Positions 53,326-62,848 of a stretch of DNA of 64,000 nucleotides are shown in pieces (positions within the stretch are counted from its first letter, which is position 1; every line of letters begins with the position of its first letter). Position numbers and translations under genes: made by a program. The notes under the pieces are model-generated. The model did no database searches, was not told where the DNA came from, and saw nothing but the letters and a program-made list of their open reading frames with translations. The DNA is from JAJCYL01 sp965206015 (lineage in GTDB: Bacteria; Bacteroidota; Bacteroidia; Cytophagales; Cyclobacteriaceae): contig CBDBIW010000016.1 in assembly GCA_965206015.1 (NCBI GenBank), positions 186,001 to 250,000 on the forward strand, written 5' to 3'.

Positions 53326-56300
53326 GTGAGTATCATCGAAATTCTAATCAAGACCAAATGCATTAAACTCATTTGTTCAACCTGTGTGTTTGCTTTTTTA
53401 TCAACAACTTCCTGGGCACAAACCGCCTCTATCAAAGAGGAAGTTCGGGCCTTAAAGACCTACCCTTTTAGCGATCCCAATCCTGTTCCTATTCTTACCA
53501 GTAACCCGAAGATCTACCCATATTTCAGATTTGATGGATATTCCCATGATGCCTCAGATAAAGAGTGGAAAGTGGTGGTCATGGAAAATGAATATATCCG
53601 GGTATTTGTATTGCCTGAGGCAGGTGGTAAAGTTTGGGGAGCAATTGAAAAATCTACAGGTGAAGAATTTATCTACCGGAATGAAGTCATGAAATTCCGT
53701 AATATATCAATGCGTGGACCGTGGACCTCAGGTGGTATAGAATTTAACTTCGGTATCATAGGTCATACGCCGTCAACTGCCACACCTGTGGATTATCTTA
53801 CACGCACAAATGACGATGGAAGTGTTACTTGTGTAGTCGGAAATATGGATATTCCCTCTGGAACCCACTGGCGAGTGATTATTAACTTGCCAAATGATAA
53901 AGCTTATTTCGAAACTAAGGTAGTTTGGTACAACGCAACCCCAACTCATCAATCGTACTACAACTGGATGACAGGTGCTGCAGCCTCTGGGGACGATCTT
54001 GAGTTTTATATTCCTGGAAATCAATACATTACTCACCCCGGAGAGGCTAAACCTTGGCCATATGATGGCGACCGCAAAATTTCAGACTACAGACAAAACA
54101 ATTATGGGCCTAGTAAGTCCTACCATGTTGTTGGCGAATACAATGACTTCTTCGGTGGATACTTTCACGATTCCAAATTTGGTTTTGGGCATTGGTCTCT
54201 TTACGACGAAATGCCGGGACAAAAGCTATGGCTTTGGGCTCTTTCCCGTTCCGGTGGAATATGGGAAAATCTGCTGACAGACGCTGACGGTCAGTATATC
54301 GAATTTCAGGCTGGTCGACAATTCAATCAATACTCGCCTGCGGATCATATCAATCCTATCACCAAAGTACCATTTGCCCCATATTTAACCGATACCTGGA
54401 CAGAGTTATGGTTCCCGGTTAAAGAGATCGGAGGAATGGCCGAAGTGTCGCCGAGTGGTGTGTTAAATGTAACGCAAGAAGGCAATAAAGTAACTATCGG
54501 GATAAATGCTTTAGAAACTACCAAAGGTACTTTAACCGCTACCATTGATGGTAAAAATCTTTTAAAAGAAGAGATTAGTCTTAAGCCAATGGAAGTTCTC
54601 ATAAAGAATGTTAATACCAATAAATCGGGAATCTTAGAAGTTGAAGTGAACGAAATGGACCTCCATTATTCTTCTGATCCGGAAAAGAATATTCTTAAGA
54701 GGCCATTTACTTCTGTAGAAACGGCGGATAATAATTCAGCAGAAGCTTTATATCGTCAGGGAATGGAGCTCTACGAAGACAGAGACTTTAAAAAGGCAAA
54801 AGGCAAATTTAAAGAAAGCTTAAATGTAGATCCATTTCATCAACCCACACTTTTAGCAATGGCAGAACTCTTTTATATCAGTGGAAAAAATGAGGACGCT
54901 TTAAAGAGCATTAACCAAGTCTTGCAACAAGATACTTACCATCCCAGGGCCAACTTCCAGGCAGGCACTGTCTATAAAGCCCTGAATGATGACTTGAATG
55001 CAATTGAATCTCTGGGTTGGTCGGCCAGGTCAATTGAATTCCGGTCAGCCAGCTATGCCCAAATGGCCGAGATTCTACTTGGACAAAAAGAATACAATAA
55101 GGCGAGTGACTATGCAGGCAAAGCACTTGATTTTAACAGATACAATGTTAATGCACATTTGGTTAAGGCAATAACAGCACGTAAAACAAACGATACTGAC
55201 CGTCAAGAAAGCACGATTTCGAATCTTCTTGGGGTTGACCCGCTCAATCATTTTGCCAGATTCGAACAATATTTAAACACAAAAGATCAAAAAACTAAGG
55301 CAGATTTTATAAACAGTATTCAAAATGAATTACCAGATCAGACTTATTTGGAGTTAGCTATTTACTATGTGAATCAAAAAATGTATGCAGAAGCGTCGGA
55401 GCTTTTTACGATGATTAACACCAATCCGATTGCCAATTTGTGGCTTTCCTATCTTTCTCAAACCCAGGTTGATAAGTCCTCGAAATATTTAGATAAAGCA
55501 ATCCAGTTATCACCTGCATTTGTTTTCCCCTTTAGAAAAGAATGTATTCCGATTTTAGAATGGGCAGTTAATAAAAATGACAATTGGAAACTTAAATACT
55601 ACCTGGCATTGAACTATTGGTCCAAAAACAGATTTGCTGAAGCAACTTCCGTAATGGAAGCTTGTCAACAAGCACCTGATTATTTTGCCTTTTATTTATC
55701 CAGGGCTGATTTGCTTCAAAAAATATCCGGAAAGGACGCTCTACCTGATATTACCAAATCAGTCCAGTTGGCTCCTGATGAATGGCGAACTCACGATCAA
55801 TTGATCGGTTATTACAACGACAACGGAGACTATCAACAAGCTTTAAATGCCTCTTCAAAAGCATTCAAAAGCTTCCCATCAAGTAATAGCATCGGATTTA
55901 AGCATGTGAATGCATTACTTCAGAACAACAAACCCCAAGAGGCGGTCAACACGCTAAGTAAACTCAAGATCTTACCATTTGAAGGTGCCTCCGAAGGACG
56001 GGAGTTGTATGAAAATGCTCACCTGATGCTCGCTGTTAATTTTATTGAAAGTAAAAAGTATGATAAAGCTGTTGACATTTTAGAAAAAGCAAGATTATGG
56101 CCCGAAACGTTGGGTGCAGGTAAGCCATACGACCCAGATGAGCGTGCCATAAATTATTTAATCGGGTATGCACATTTGAAGAAAGGTGATGAACCGGAAG
56201 CCGAAAAATATTTTCAACTAGTACTATCAAAACCAAATAGTCAACCTAATCATCCGTCTTTGCTGGCCCAATTGTTGGCAGCCAGAGCACTCGGTGACCA

Positions 56301-56472
56301 AGAAATATTGGAAGCTATGCTAATAGCAGCCAAGAATTTTAGTGGTGACTTCATTGAATGGGCAATTTCAAAGTTTAATGGTGAGGAAGCCACGGTTAAA
56401 AAAGGAAAGGAAAATTTGAAGATCAAGATATTCGATATACTTTTATCTGATAATTCGACTTCAAATAGATGA
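53326..56472 (+). CDS. DUF5107 / TPR exported protein
   Basis: 1048 residues; GTG start; hydrophobic signal (LICSTCVFAFLSTTSWA). A DUF5107 domain at ~65-370 (RVFVLPEAGGKVWGAIEKSTGE, GPWTSGGIEFNFGIIGHTPS), which has a galactose-mutarotase-like beta-sandwich, a short beta domain (~375-440), then ~12 TPR-like helical pairs (EALYRQGMELYEDRDFKKAK onward). DUF5107 proteins occur in glycan loci and may bind or act on sugars. It overlaps the following sulfatase by ATGA. Confidence 0.85.
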   Translation: MSIIEILIKTKCIKLICSTCVFAFLSTTSWAQTASIKEEVRALKTYPFSDPNPVPILTSNPKIYPYFRFDGYSHDASDKEWKVVVMENEYIRVFVLPEAGGKVWGAIEKSTGEEFIYRNEVMKFRNISMRGPWTSGGIEFNFGIIGHTPSTATPVDYLTRTNDDGSVTCVVGNMDIPSGTHWRVIINLPNDKAYFETKVVWYNATPTHQSYYNWMTGAAASGDDLEFYIPGNQYITHPGEAKPWPYDGDRKISDYRQNNYGPSKSYHVVGEYNDFFGGYFHDSKFGFGHWSLYDEMPGQKLWLWALSRSGGIWENLLTDADGQYIEFQAGRQFNQYSPADHINPITKVPFAPYLTDTWTELWFPVKEIGGMAEVSPSGVLNVTQEGNKVTIGINALETTKGTLTATIDGKNLLKEEISLKPMEVLIKNVNTNKSGILEVEVNEMDLHYSSDPEKNILKRPFTSVETADNNSAEALYRQGMELYEDRDFKKAKGKFKESLNVDPFHQPTLLAMAELFYISGKNEDALKSINQVLQQDTYHPRANFQAGTVYKALNDDLNAIESLGWSARSIEFRSASYAQMAEILLGQKEYNKASDYAGKALDFNRYNVNAHLVKAITARKTNDTDRQESTISNLLGVDPLNHFARFEQYLNTKDQKTKADFINSIQNELPDQTYLELAIYYVNQKMYAEASELFTMINTNPIANLWLSYLSQTQVDKSSKYLDKAIQLSPAFVFPFRKECIPILEWAVNKNDNWKLKYYLALNYWSKNRFAEATSVMEACQQAPDYFAFYLSRADLLQKISGKDALPDITKSVQLAPDEWRTHDQLIGYYNDNGDYQQALNASSKAFKSFPSSNSIGFKHVNALLQNNKPQEAVNTLSKLKILPFEGASEGRELYENAHLMLAVNFIESKKYDKAVDILEKARLWPETLGAGKPYDPDERAINYLIGYAHLKKGDEPEAEKYFQLVLSKPNSQPNHPSLLAQLLAARALGDQEILEAMLIAAKNFSGDFIEWAISKFNGEEATVKKGKENLKIKIFDILLSDNSTSNR

Positions 56473-57860
56473 TTGATCCATCAAATCAACGAAGCATCCA
56501 AAGGTACAAGTACAATCTTCGCAATGTTCTGATCCTTGCATCTCTTGTCTGCCTCTCATGCCACGTTCAACAAAAGGAAAAAACTCCACCGAACATACTC
56601 ATTATTTTCACTGATGATCAGGGCTATGGCGATTTGAGCTGTTACGGTGCGAGTGAATATCAGACACCCAATATTGACCGTCTGGCCAGTGAGGGCATTC
56701 GTTTCACTAACTTTTATGTGCCAGCAACAGTTTGTACACCCTCGAGGGCGGCTCTGTTGACCGGAAGTTATCCCAAACGAGTTGGGCTGCATGAAGCGGT
56801 GTTATTTCCTTTTTCGGATACTGGATTATCACCTGATGAGTTTACGATGGCTGAAATGTTGAAAAATGTGGGTTACCAAACAGCATGTATAGGAAAGTGG
56901 CACCTGGGGCATCACAAGAAATTCATGCCAAATCAGCAGGGATTCGATTATTTCTTTGGAGTACCTTACTCCAATGATATGGATTCTCATTTCTATGAGG
57001 ATAGGAATTTCCAATCTCCTCCCTTACCCCTCTATGAAAATGAGAACCTGCTTGAATCCGGGCCCGACCAACGATACCTAACTCAAAGGTACACTGACTC
57101 TGCCATTAACTTTATCAAGCAACATGGGGATTCGCAATTTTTTATTTATCTGGCTCATAACATGCCACACATCCCACTTTATGTATCGGAACCCTTTGAG
57201 CAAAAAACCCCTTATGGTTTATATGGTGATGTGATTTCAGAATTGGACTGGAATGTTGGAAGATTGGTCCAAGCACTCAAAGATGGAGGCCTATTTGAAA
57301 ATACCATCATTGTATTTACCTCCGATAATGGTCCGTATCAGGCAATCAACGCTGGTTCAGCCAAACCTTTGCGGGGATGGAAAGCCCAGACCTGGGAAGG
57401 TGGGCAAAGAGTGCCCGGAATAATTACCTGGCCTGATCAAATTCCTTCAGGTGTAGTGTCAAATGAGGTCGTTACCACCATGGATCTTTTACCAACCTTT
57501 GCTGCCATTACAGCTAGTGAACTACCCAAAAGCAGAACTATTGATGGGAGAAATATTCAGGAATTTCTCCTGGAGCCTAATAATAATATTCTTGACAGTG
57601 ACCCTTTCTTTTACTACGGAAGAGCAGGAATACTAGAGGCTGTACGGTTGGGCAAATGGAAGCTTCACCTTTCAAAAACACTGGGTAATAGTGCAACTTC
57701 GGGCCAATTTTCAATTGCACTATATAACCTGGAAAAGGATATTGGTGAAAAGGACAACCTTGTTGAGCAATATCCGGAAGTGACCAATCAATTGAAACTA
57801 CTTATATCATCATTTGACAATCGGCTAAACCAAGAGGCAAGGCCAGTTGGAATCCTTTAA
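56469..57860 (+). CDS. Arylsulfatase-type sulfatase lipoprotein
   Basis: 463 residues; lipoprotein signal (LRNVLILASLVCLSC). CTPSRAALLTG gives the formylglycine motif; metal ligands in IIFTDDQGYGD and FTSDNGPY; GKWHLGHHKKF also typical. Shorter than the first sulfatase and of a different subfamily, probably with another sulfate position as target. Coupled by overlap both to the DUF5107 gene and to the following lipoprotein gene. Confidence 0.93.
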   Translation: MIDPSNQRSIQRYKYNLRNVLILASLVCLSCHVQQKEKTPPNILIIFTDDQGYGDLSCYGASEYQTPNIDRLASEGIRFTNFYVPATVCTPSRAALLTGSYPKRVGLHEAVLFPFSDTGLSPDEFTMAEMLKNVGYQTACIGKWHLGHHKKFMPNQQGFDYFFGVPYSNDMDSHFYEDRNFQSPPLPLYENENLLESGPDQRYLTQRYTDSAINFIKQHGDSQFFIYLAHNMPHIPLYVSEPFEQKTPYGLYGDVISELDWNVGRLVQALKDGGLFENTIIVFTSDNGPYQAINAGSAKPLRGWKAQTWEGGQRVPGIITWPDQIPSGVVSNEVVTTMDLLPTFAAITASELPKSRTIDGRNIQEFLLEPNNNILDSDPFFYYGRAGILEAVRLGKWKLHLSKTLGNSATSGQFSIALYNLEKDIGEKDNLVEQYPEVTNQLKLLISSFDNRLNQEARPVGIL

Positions 57861-57870
57861 AAATACAAGT

Positions 57871-58584
57871 ATGCGACTTAAACCGCTTTTATTTTTTTTT
57901 CTCGCTATCGTGATAACCTCATGCAACCAAAAAATCCACACAAAAGAGTATGTGGTTAAAAAAATAATATCGGAGCCATTGACTATCGATGGACAGGGAT
58001 CGGAAGAAGAATGGAATCAGGCCGAGAATTTAACTGACTTCACTTATCACTGGAGAGATGAGATTGTTCCAAAGACATCATTCAAGGCCCTTTGGGACGA
58101 TCAAAACCTATATTTCTTGTACCAGGTAGAAGATGAAGAAATTATCTTAAAAAATGATAGCACAGTAGATGAGGAACATGAAGCTGTAGGTTCAGACCGA
58201 GTTGAAATTTTTTTCAAATCAGTGCACACATCAAAACCTTATTACACACTAGAGATGGATGCGCTGGGAAGAACTCTTGATGCAGAAGGGGAATTTTCAA
58301 TAAAAAATGATCACAACTGGGACTGGCCAAAAGAAGACATTGTCGTAAAAACCTCTGTGTACGATAGGGGTTACGTGGTCGAGGGAAGTATTAGCTTGTC
58401 TTCGATTATAACATTGGTAGGCATGAAAGATAATCAGCTTCATGCAGGTTTATACAGAGGTGAGTATGTGCAATCAGGCAGTGAAAAGCCACAAGTAAAA
58501 TGGATCAGTTGGGTTAAGCCAGATTCGGACACTCCGAATTTCCATACCTCTTCCTCTTTCGGAATATTGAGATTGGAGCAATAA
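57871..58584 (+). CDS. CBM9-like carbohydrate-binding lipoprotein
   Basis: About 237 residues from ATG 57871 (MRLKPLLFFFLAIVITSC, lipobox ITSC); an earlier in-frame ATG at 57847 overlaps the sulfatase. The domain matches the CBM9/DOMON-like pattern: ISEPLTIDGQGSEEEWNQAE, FKALWDDQNLYFLYQVEDEE, SDRVEIFF, YYTLEMDALG. Likely binds glycan at the cell surface for the sulfatases. Last gene of the operon; terminator follows ~80 bp later. Confidence 0.87.
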   Translation: MRLKPLLFFFLAIVITSCNQKIHTKEYVVKKIISEPLTIDGQGSEEEWNQAENLTDFTYHWRDEIVPKTSFKALWDDQNLYFLYQVEDEEIILKNDSTVDEEHEAVGSDRVEIFFKSVHTSKPYYTLEMDALGRTLDAEGEFSIKNDHNWDWPKEDIVVKTSVYDRGYVVEGSISLSSIITLVGMKDNQLHAGLYRGEYVQSGSEKPQVKWISWVKPDSDTPNFHTSSSFGILRLEQ

Positions 58585-58664
58585 TCCTTGCTGCTTTTAG
58601 AGTGATTCAAAACAACTTTGCCATTGAACTTTTGATATGACGACTACAGTCAAAGCTGGATTAA

Positions 58665-58700
58665 AAAAAGCAAGACCGTGCAATGGTCTTGCTTTTTATT
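58665..58700 (+). terminator. Strong intrinsic terminator of sulfatase operon
   Basis: 13-bp perfect arms AAAAAGCAAGACC (58665-58677) and GGTCTTGCTTTTT (58685-58697), 7-base loop. A-run on one side and T-run on the other make it potentially bidirectional. Confidence 0.92.
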
Positions 58701-58835
58701 GGACAATTGGCTTAAATAGTTTCCCCTAAGCAATTGCGCATTTAGTTGATTAGGTTAAGTATGTATCGATTTGATTAGGAAAAAAAGGGATAAAAAGACA
58801 AGGTTTATGTATCTTAAGGGTATCAACCTTGTCAA

Positions 58836-59030
58836 ATGAAGTCAAAAAATAAACGAATAAATCAATCAGGGTTTTTATCTCCGGGCCTGGAAGAACAACT
58901 CAACCCTGAGCAGGAACTATTTCTATTGAGCAATGCGGTCAACCGGGCGTATTTCGAGGAAGAGTTTTCATCTTTCTACTCAACTTCGGGCCGTCCGGCA
59001 CATCCTGTTCGTTTGATGGTCTCCTGGTAG
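58836..59030 (+). pseudogene. IS1182/IS5-type transposase N-terminal fragment
   Basis: 64 residues beginning MKSKNKRINQSGFLSPGLEE with LLSNAVNRAYFEEEFSSFY and GRPAHPVRLMVSW, the start of IS1182-type transposases (..LFEEEFS..Y...GRPA.P.RLMVGL..). It stops where the IS4 element begins, and the rest is not found on the other side. Confidence 0.75.
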
Positions 59031-60615
59031 TTTGTTGGTGAAAACACCATAGTCGTTAACTTAAGCATTGTTGAATTACTTGATAATGAGTGATTTTACC
59101 TTTAGGAGCTTGACATGCCGTATTATAAATAGCGGGTAAGAACACATTTTCAATCCATAAGTTCATTGATTTAGGATCTATAAGGACTTTTCTTAGAGTT
59201 GGAGAAAGACTTCTACATCTTTTGAAAAATTTCAAAACACTAAGCCCTTGGTCAGGTTGATATGTTTGGATGTATTTGTTACAAGTCATGAATAGTTTCC
59301 AATTAACTAATATCCAGAGCAACTGAGTTAACAGTTGACACTCAAAACGCTCCTTTCTTACTTTCTTTACTTGGTCAATTTCAAAAAATGACTTCCAGGA
59401 TTTAAAGACCAACTCGATTTGCCATCTTAAATAATAGGCTTTTCTTATGTTCTCTACAGGTAAATATTGTTGTTCAACATTTGTAATGAAGGTATTGTAA
59501 CGGCATCTGATCTTGTGAACCTCAGAGATATTCACTTTCCTGCTTTTTGCTGATTGACGAGCTTTCTTAAGTCTTTTTTCATATTCTCGGTCATTAAGTC
59601 GCTCGACAACTAACCTACAGGGAATTTTATGTTTTTCATAGATAAATACATCTAGTGCAGAAGTACTTATACCTAATCGATTAAATCTTCTATCAATTTC
59701 TTTCCAAGACACTTCTTTATTTTCTGAGGTATAAATATTTGCTTGAGGTGGTAGCCGGTTTAAGAAGTAAGCGGACTTATCTATGATTGCTTTCAGATAG
59801 GTAGGAGTAATGTAGCCTAAGTCACGAATGTGCAACCCTCCCTCGGTAATTGATTCTATTGTTTCATTCGAATCTTTTTGATCATTTCTACTTCGATTAG
59901 TTAACATCAAGTCCTTCCATTGGCCACTTAATAGATCATATTCGTACTGGATTTGCATTAATCCATTGGTCTTGCTGAAGTTTCCAAAACCTGGATAATC
60001 TCCATTGTAATCATCTGGTAATGATAATCTAGTTGAATCCTTAATCTTTATGCACGTAAAATGACTAGCTGTTGATAGTTTGGCTGATGAAGTAAATTGA
60101 CTAGATAATTGTTCTTTAATCAGTTCTTGCAAAAACGTAACTCCTTGTTGAGTAAATCGTTTGTGCACGGCTTCTTTACTGATATCAATGGCAAAGTTTA
60201 AATGCAAATCTGCTGCAATATCTTCCAGACTAGTTTGAGCTTGATTACAAGTTGAAAACATAAGAGTATTCAACAGATCAGAAGCAACCAGTTTTCGTTT
60301 TCGCTTTACAAACCCTGTTTCCTTGGCTAGTTGATCTATTTTTTCTTTTGACAGAGTATTCTCAATGCTATACTTAAGTTCATCAGCATACTTCTGAATA
60401 AAGATTTTCCTGCTAATTTGAAGTGTGTTTCTCCCTTAGTTTGATGATATTAGTAATGTCATTGCGGGGGCAAAATCAAAGAAAAATAACCCGCTATTTA
60501 AAGTACCAAAAATGGGGAGAAAACTAACAAAATCTACCCGAGAAGGGTATGCTCACTTTAAAAAGAAAACCATCTGCACCCTTAAGTTAACGACTATGGT
60601 GATGGCACCAACAAA
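59031..60615 (-). mobile_element. IS4-family insertion sequence, ~1.55-1.59 kb
   Basis: Perfect 21-bp inverted repeats: CACCATAGTCGTTAACTTAAG at 59046-59066 and its complement at 60581-60601. The match extends outward, with one indel, through TTTGTTGGTG (59031-59040) and CACCAACAAA (60606-60615), so the true ends may lie there. The repeat contains an internal GGTG/CACC mini-hairpin. No target duplication seen; the flanks are fragments of two unrelated genes. Confidence 0.85.
59056..60273 (-). CDS. IS4-family transposase
   Basis: 405 residues as a TTG-initiated frame, but the same frame is open further upstream to ~60430 and there continues with plausible transposase sequence (IFIQKYADELKYSIENTLSK), so the real start is probably 40-50 residues earlier with a non-ATG codon. 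DDE features: KIKDSTRLSLP (first Asp), and the IS4 YREK signature YLRWQIELVFKSWK (Y-x2-R-x3-E-x6-K). No lesion seen, so the element may be active. Its stop lies inside the left inverted repeat. Confidence 0.88.
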   Translation of the reverse strand: MNTLMFSTCNQAQTSLEDIAADLHLNFAIDISKEAVHKRFTQQGVTFLQELIKEQLSSQFTSSAKLSTASHFTCIKIKDSTRLSLPDDYNGDYPGFGNFSKTNGLMQIQYEYDLLSGQWKDLMLTNRSRNDQKDSNETIESITEGGLHIRDLGYITPTYLKAIIDKSAYFLNRLPPQANIYTSENKEVSWKEIDRRFNRLGISTSALDVFIYEKHKIPCRLVVERLNDREYEKRLKKARQSAKSRKVNISEVHKIRCRYNTFITNVEQQYLPVENIRKAYYLRWQIELVFKSWKSFFEIDQVKKVRKERFECQLLTQLLWILVNWKLFMTCNKYIQTYQPDQGLSVLKFFKRCRSLSPTLRKVLIDPKSMNLWIENVFLPAIYNTACQAPKGKITHYQVIQQCLS

Positions 60616-60650
60616 GGCAAGAAATTCAAATATTACCAGGGCACAGTTCC

Positions 60651-60722
60651 AGCAAGACTACTGAGATTTACACACATATTGCCAATACATCTATGAATGC
60701 TATAAAAAATCTATTAGATTGA
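60651..60722 (+). pseudogene. Tyrosine recombinase C-terminal tail
   Basis: Frame reads SKTTEIYTHIANTSMNAIKN then LLD and TGA. KTTEIYTH is the catalytic-tyrosine motif that ends XerC/D and integron-type integrases. Only ~23 residues remain beyond the IS4 end; the remainder of the gene has been lost. Confidence 0.65.
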
Positions 60723-60807
60723 TTCGGCTATAAAAGAAATAAGGGACACTAATGTCCTTTAGCCAATTGTTAGCACCTATTTGAAAAGACACAATCGATA
60801 AAAACGA

Positions 60808-61836
60808 ATGACTAAGAAGTTTTCAGAATATTATCCAAACCAAATTGCGAAGGACAATAAGTATGAAAAATACTTAAAAGACCCAAATCGACTATATCGT
60901 GAATGTCGAGAACTACATTTTGATAGTGAAAAGGTTGGTGTAAAAAAGGCATATGTTTATCAAGAGTTTCATATGTGGAAGGAGTGGAAAAATGGCGGAA
61001 AGAATATTTTTCACTTTTCAAAAAACCTTATCGAACTTCTTAAAGAAACTGATGTACTGGATATAGACTTGTCTCTAATCAAGTTGCCTTATTACTCATT
61101 CTACATTGACTTGTCAGAAGCGAAAATGCCATTTGAAGAAAACGGAAGTGAGTTTATTGATGGCGTATTTATTCGAGACGAACAAGATGATGGCGATAAT
61201 GGACAGTCCTTTGAAAGAGCAATTAATATTGATTTTGTTGGTAACGATTATATTGAAAAATATTGGACTATTAATAAAGATTTATGTTGGGACACTGAGA
61301 GAGGATTTCACTCAACGTTACTATTTCTCGACAGAAAAGACAACTTAAAAACTGTTGAGGATGCAATAAAATTTGACAAGAAAGGATTTGTTGGCTCTCA
61401 GGCCGAAGTGGCTGCTCCTTTCATGTTCTTGCCCAAGCAAGCATGTAGGGGAAAATGTGCAGGGATCAATTTTATTGATTCGACCAGCTTGATCCCATCT
61501 CATAACAGACGCATCCATAAACATCGCATTTTCAAAGGGATGGCTCAAAGAAGAAAGACCACAACGGGTTGGTTCTTCGGATTCAAATTACAGTTGATCA
61601 TCAACGAAAAAGGAGAACTAACGAGCTTACTCTATTACCTGATTATCCCGAATTCAGGTTATTTAATGAGCATACGCTTCCTAACCGACTACCTGACTGG
61701 CGATAAATACTACAAAATCAACTATCCCACGCATAATTTAGTTCGGGCCAAAAATCAGGGCAGGTTGACCGAGATGATTCTTAAGCAGATGGGTGATTTG
61801 AATCAGATCATAAATAACTATACTGCGGTTCATTAA
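60808..61836 (+). CDS. Chimeric ORF: unknown (possibly AcrVA2-like) N-terminus fused to IS982 transposase fragment
   Basis: 342 residues. Residues 1-~200 are not transposase: KEWKNGGKNIFHFSKNLIEL, LPYYSFYIDLSEAKMPFEEN, GVFIRDEQDDGDNG. This pattern faintly recalls AcrVA2-like proteins (a 'LP...Y.D.S.A' stretch then I.G.F), which is a weak recollection. From ~213, GKCAGINFIDSTSLIPSHNR and FKGMAQRRKTTTGWFFGFKL are clearly the middle of an IS982 transposase, followed by ~70 unassigned residues. The fusion is in frame, but the transposase part lacks both ends. Probably a disrupted gene; it may still be expressed. Confidence 0.6.
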   Translation: MTKKFSEYYPNQIAKDNKYEKYLKDPNRLYRECRELHFDSEKVGVKKAYVYQEFHMWKEWKNGGKNIFHFSKNLIELLKETDVLDIDLSLIKLPYYSFYIDLSEAKMPFEENGSEFIDGVFIRDEQDDGDNGQSFERAINIDFVGNDYIEKYWTINKDLCWDTERGFHSTLLFLDRKDNLKTVEDAIKFDKKGFVGSQAEVAAPFMFLPKQACRGKCAGINFIDSTSLIPSHNRRIHKHRIFKGMAQRRKTTTGWFFGFKLQLIINEKGELTSLLYYLIIPNSGYLMSIRFLTDYLTGDKYYKINYPTHNLVRAKNQGRLTEMILKQMGDLNQIINNYTAVH

Positions 61837-61857
61837 GCACCATCGCTTGAGGGAACT

Positions 61858-62622
61858 TTAATAAGTCGCCCTCCCGCCTGACAAGTCAAAAACAAATCCG
61901 GTATTAAAGCTTGCCTCTTTTGAAACAATCCAACAGGCTATTGCAGCTACTTCTTCTACTGTGCCTAATCTTTTCATAGGAATTTTGTCAATCATATATT
62001 GCAGCGTTTCCGGATTTGTACTTTCATTGAATTCTGTTGCTATAACGGCAGGGGCAAGACCATTTACTGTGATACCGGTTTCTGCAAACTCCTTACCAAC
62101 TCCTTTTATGAGACCAATCAATCCTGATTTACTGGCAGCGTAACCTACCATCCCCGGGTTACCTTCTTTACCACCAATTGAGGTCATGTGGAGGATGCGT
62201 CCATAGTTATTTTTTAACATTTGACGGATACTGTATTTGGTAAGCAGAAATGCACCTTTTAGATTTACTTCCATGACTTTGTCAAATTCACTGGTTTCAT
62301 ATTGACCAATCTTTGTAGAGGTGCTGCCAACAATCCCAACACAGTTTATCATTATATCTACCCTCCCCTCTTTAAGTACCACTGCATCAACTAAGTTTTT
62401 GATAGCATTTTCATCAGTAATATCAATGCAATGAAAAGATAAATTGAGGTCTTCATTTTCCATTGATAATTCCTCCAGTTCTTTTTGGCGAACATCAAAT
62501 ACTGCAACGTGAGCACCTTCTTTGGATAGTCGTAAGGCAATTCCTTTGCCAATACCCCTTGCTCCCCCTGCTACTATTGCTACCTGATCATCAAATCGAC
62601 CTGTATAATCAAAATCATTCAT
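61858..62622 (-). CDS. Short-chain dehydrogenase/reductase
   Basis: About 254 residues from ATG 62622 (MNDFDYTGRFDDQVAIVAGG); an upstream in-frame start at 62658 would overlap the small ORF. Classical SDR: GGARGIGKGIAL cofactor loop, NCVGIVGS (NNAG-like), catalytic Ser in HMTSIGG, Y-x3-K as YAASK, and a C-terminal TGFVFDLSGGRATY. Acidic residue after strand 2 (VFDVRQ) suggests NAD(H). Likely a sugar or hydroxy-acid dehydrogenase, given the symporter upstream. 4 bp after the small membrane protein gene. Confidence 0.9.
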   Translation of the reverse strand: MNDFDYTGRFDDQVAIVAGGARGIGKGIALRLSKEGAHVAVFDVRQKELEELSMENEDLNLSFHCIDITDENAIKNLVDAVVLKEGRVDIMINCVGIVGSTSTKIGQYETSEFDKVMEVNLKGAFLLTKYSIRQMLKNNYGRILHMTSIGGKEGNPGMVGYAASKSGLIGLIKGVGKEFAETGITVNGLAPAVIATEFNESTNPETLQYMIDKIPMKRLGTVEEVAAIACWIVSKEASFNTGFVFDLSGGRATY

Positions 62623-62626
62623 TCGT

Positions 62627-62764
62627 CTACAAATTTTCTTTAGAATATAGTTCACCAATCATATGCTTAATATCCTGGGCTCCCTTAATGCCAACAATGA
62701 TAGTAACAACGGCATACCAAACCAGAGTTACAAAACATAAAAACAACCAAAACCAATGTTCCAT
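62627..62764 (-). CDS. 45-residue membrane protein between symporter and dehydrogenase
   Basis: Short frame MEHWFWLFLCFVTLVWYAVV then TIIVGIKGAQDIKHMIGELY and SKENL: one transmembrane helix and a basic/amphipathic tail. Stop is 4 bp from the dehydrogenase start and its ATG ~84 bp after the symporter stop, so it fits the operon exactly. Small proteins of this shape accompany some sodium:solute symporters as accessory subunits; that role is inferred. Confidence 0.75.
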   Translation of the reverse strand: MEHWFWLFLCFVTLVWYAVVTIIVGIKGAQDIKHMIGELYSKENL

Positions 62765-62848
62765 ATTGATAGCTTAATATTGCAAAAAGCAAAGGTAAGA
62801 GACTCCCCTATCGGATTATCTACTCAAATTTTCGGTTTTCATAAGGCT

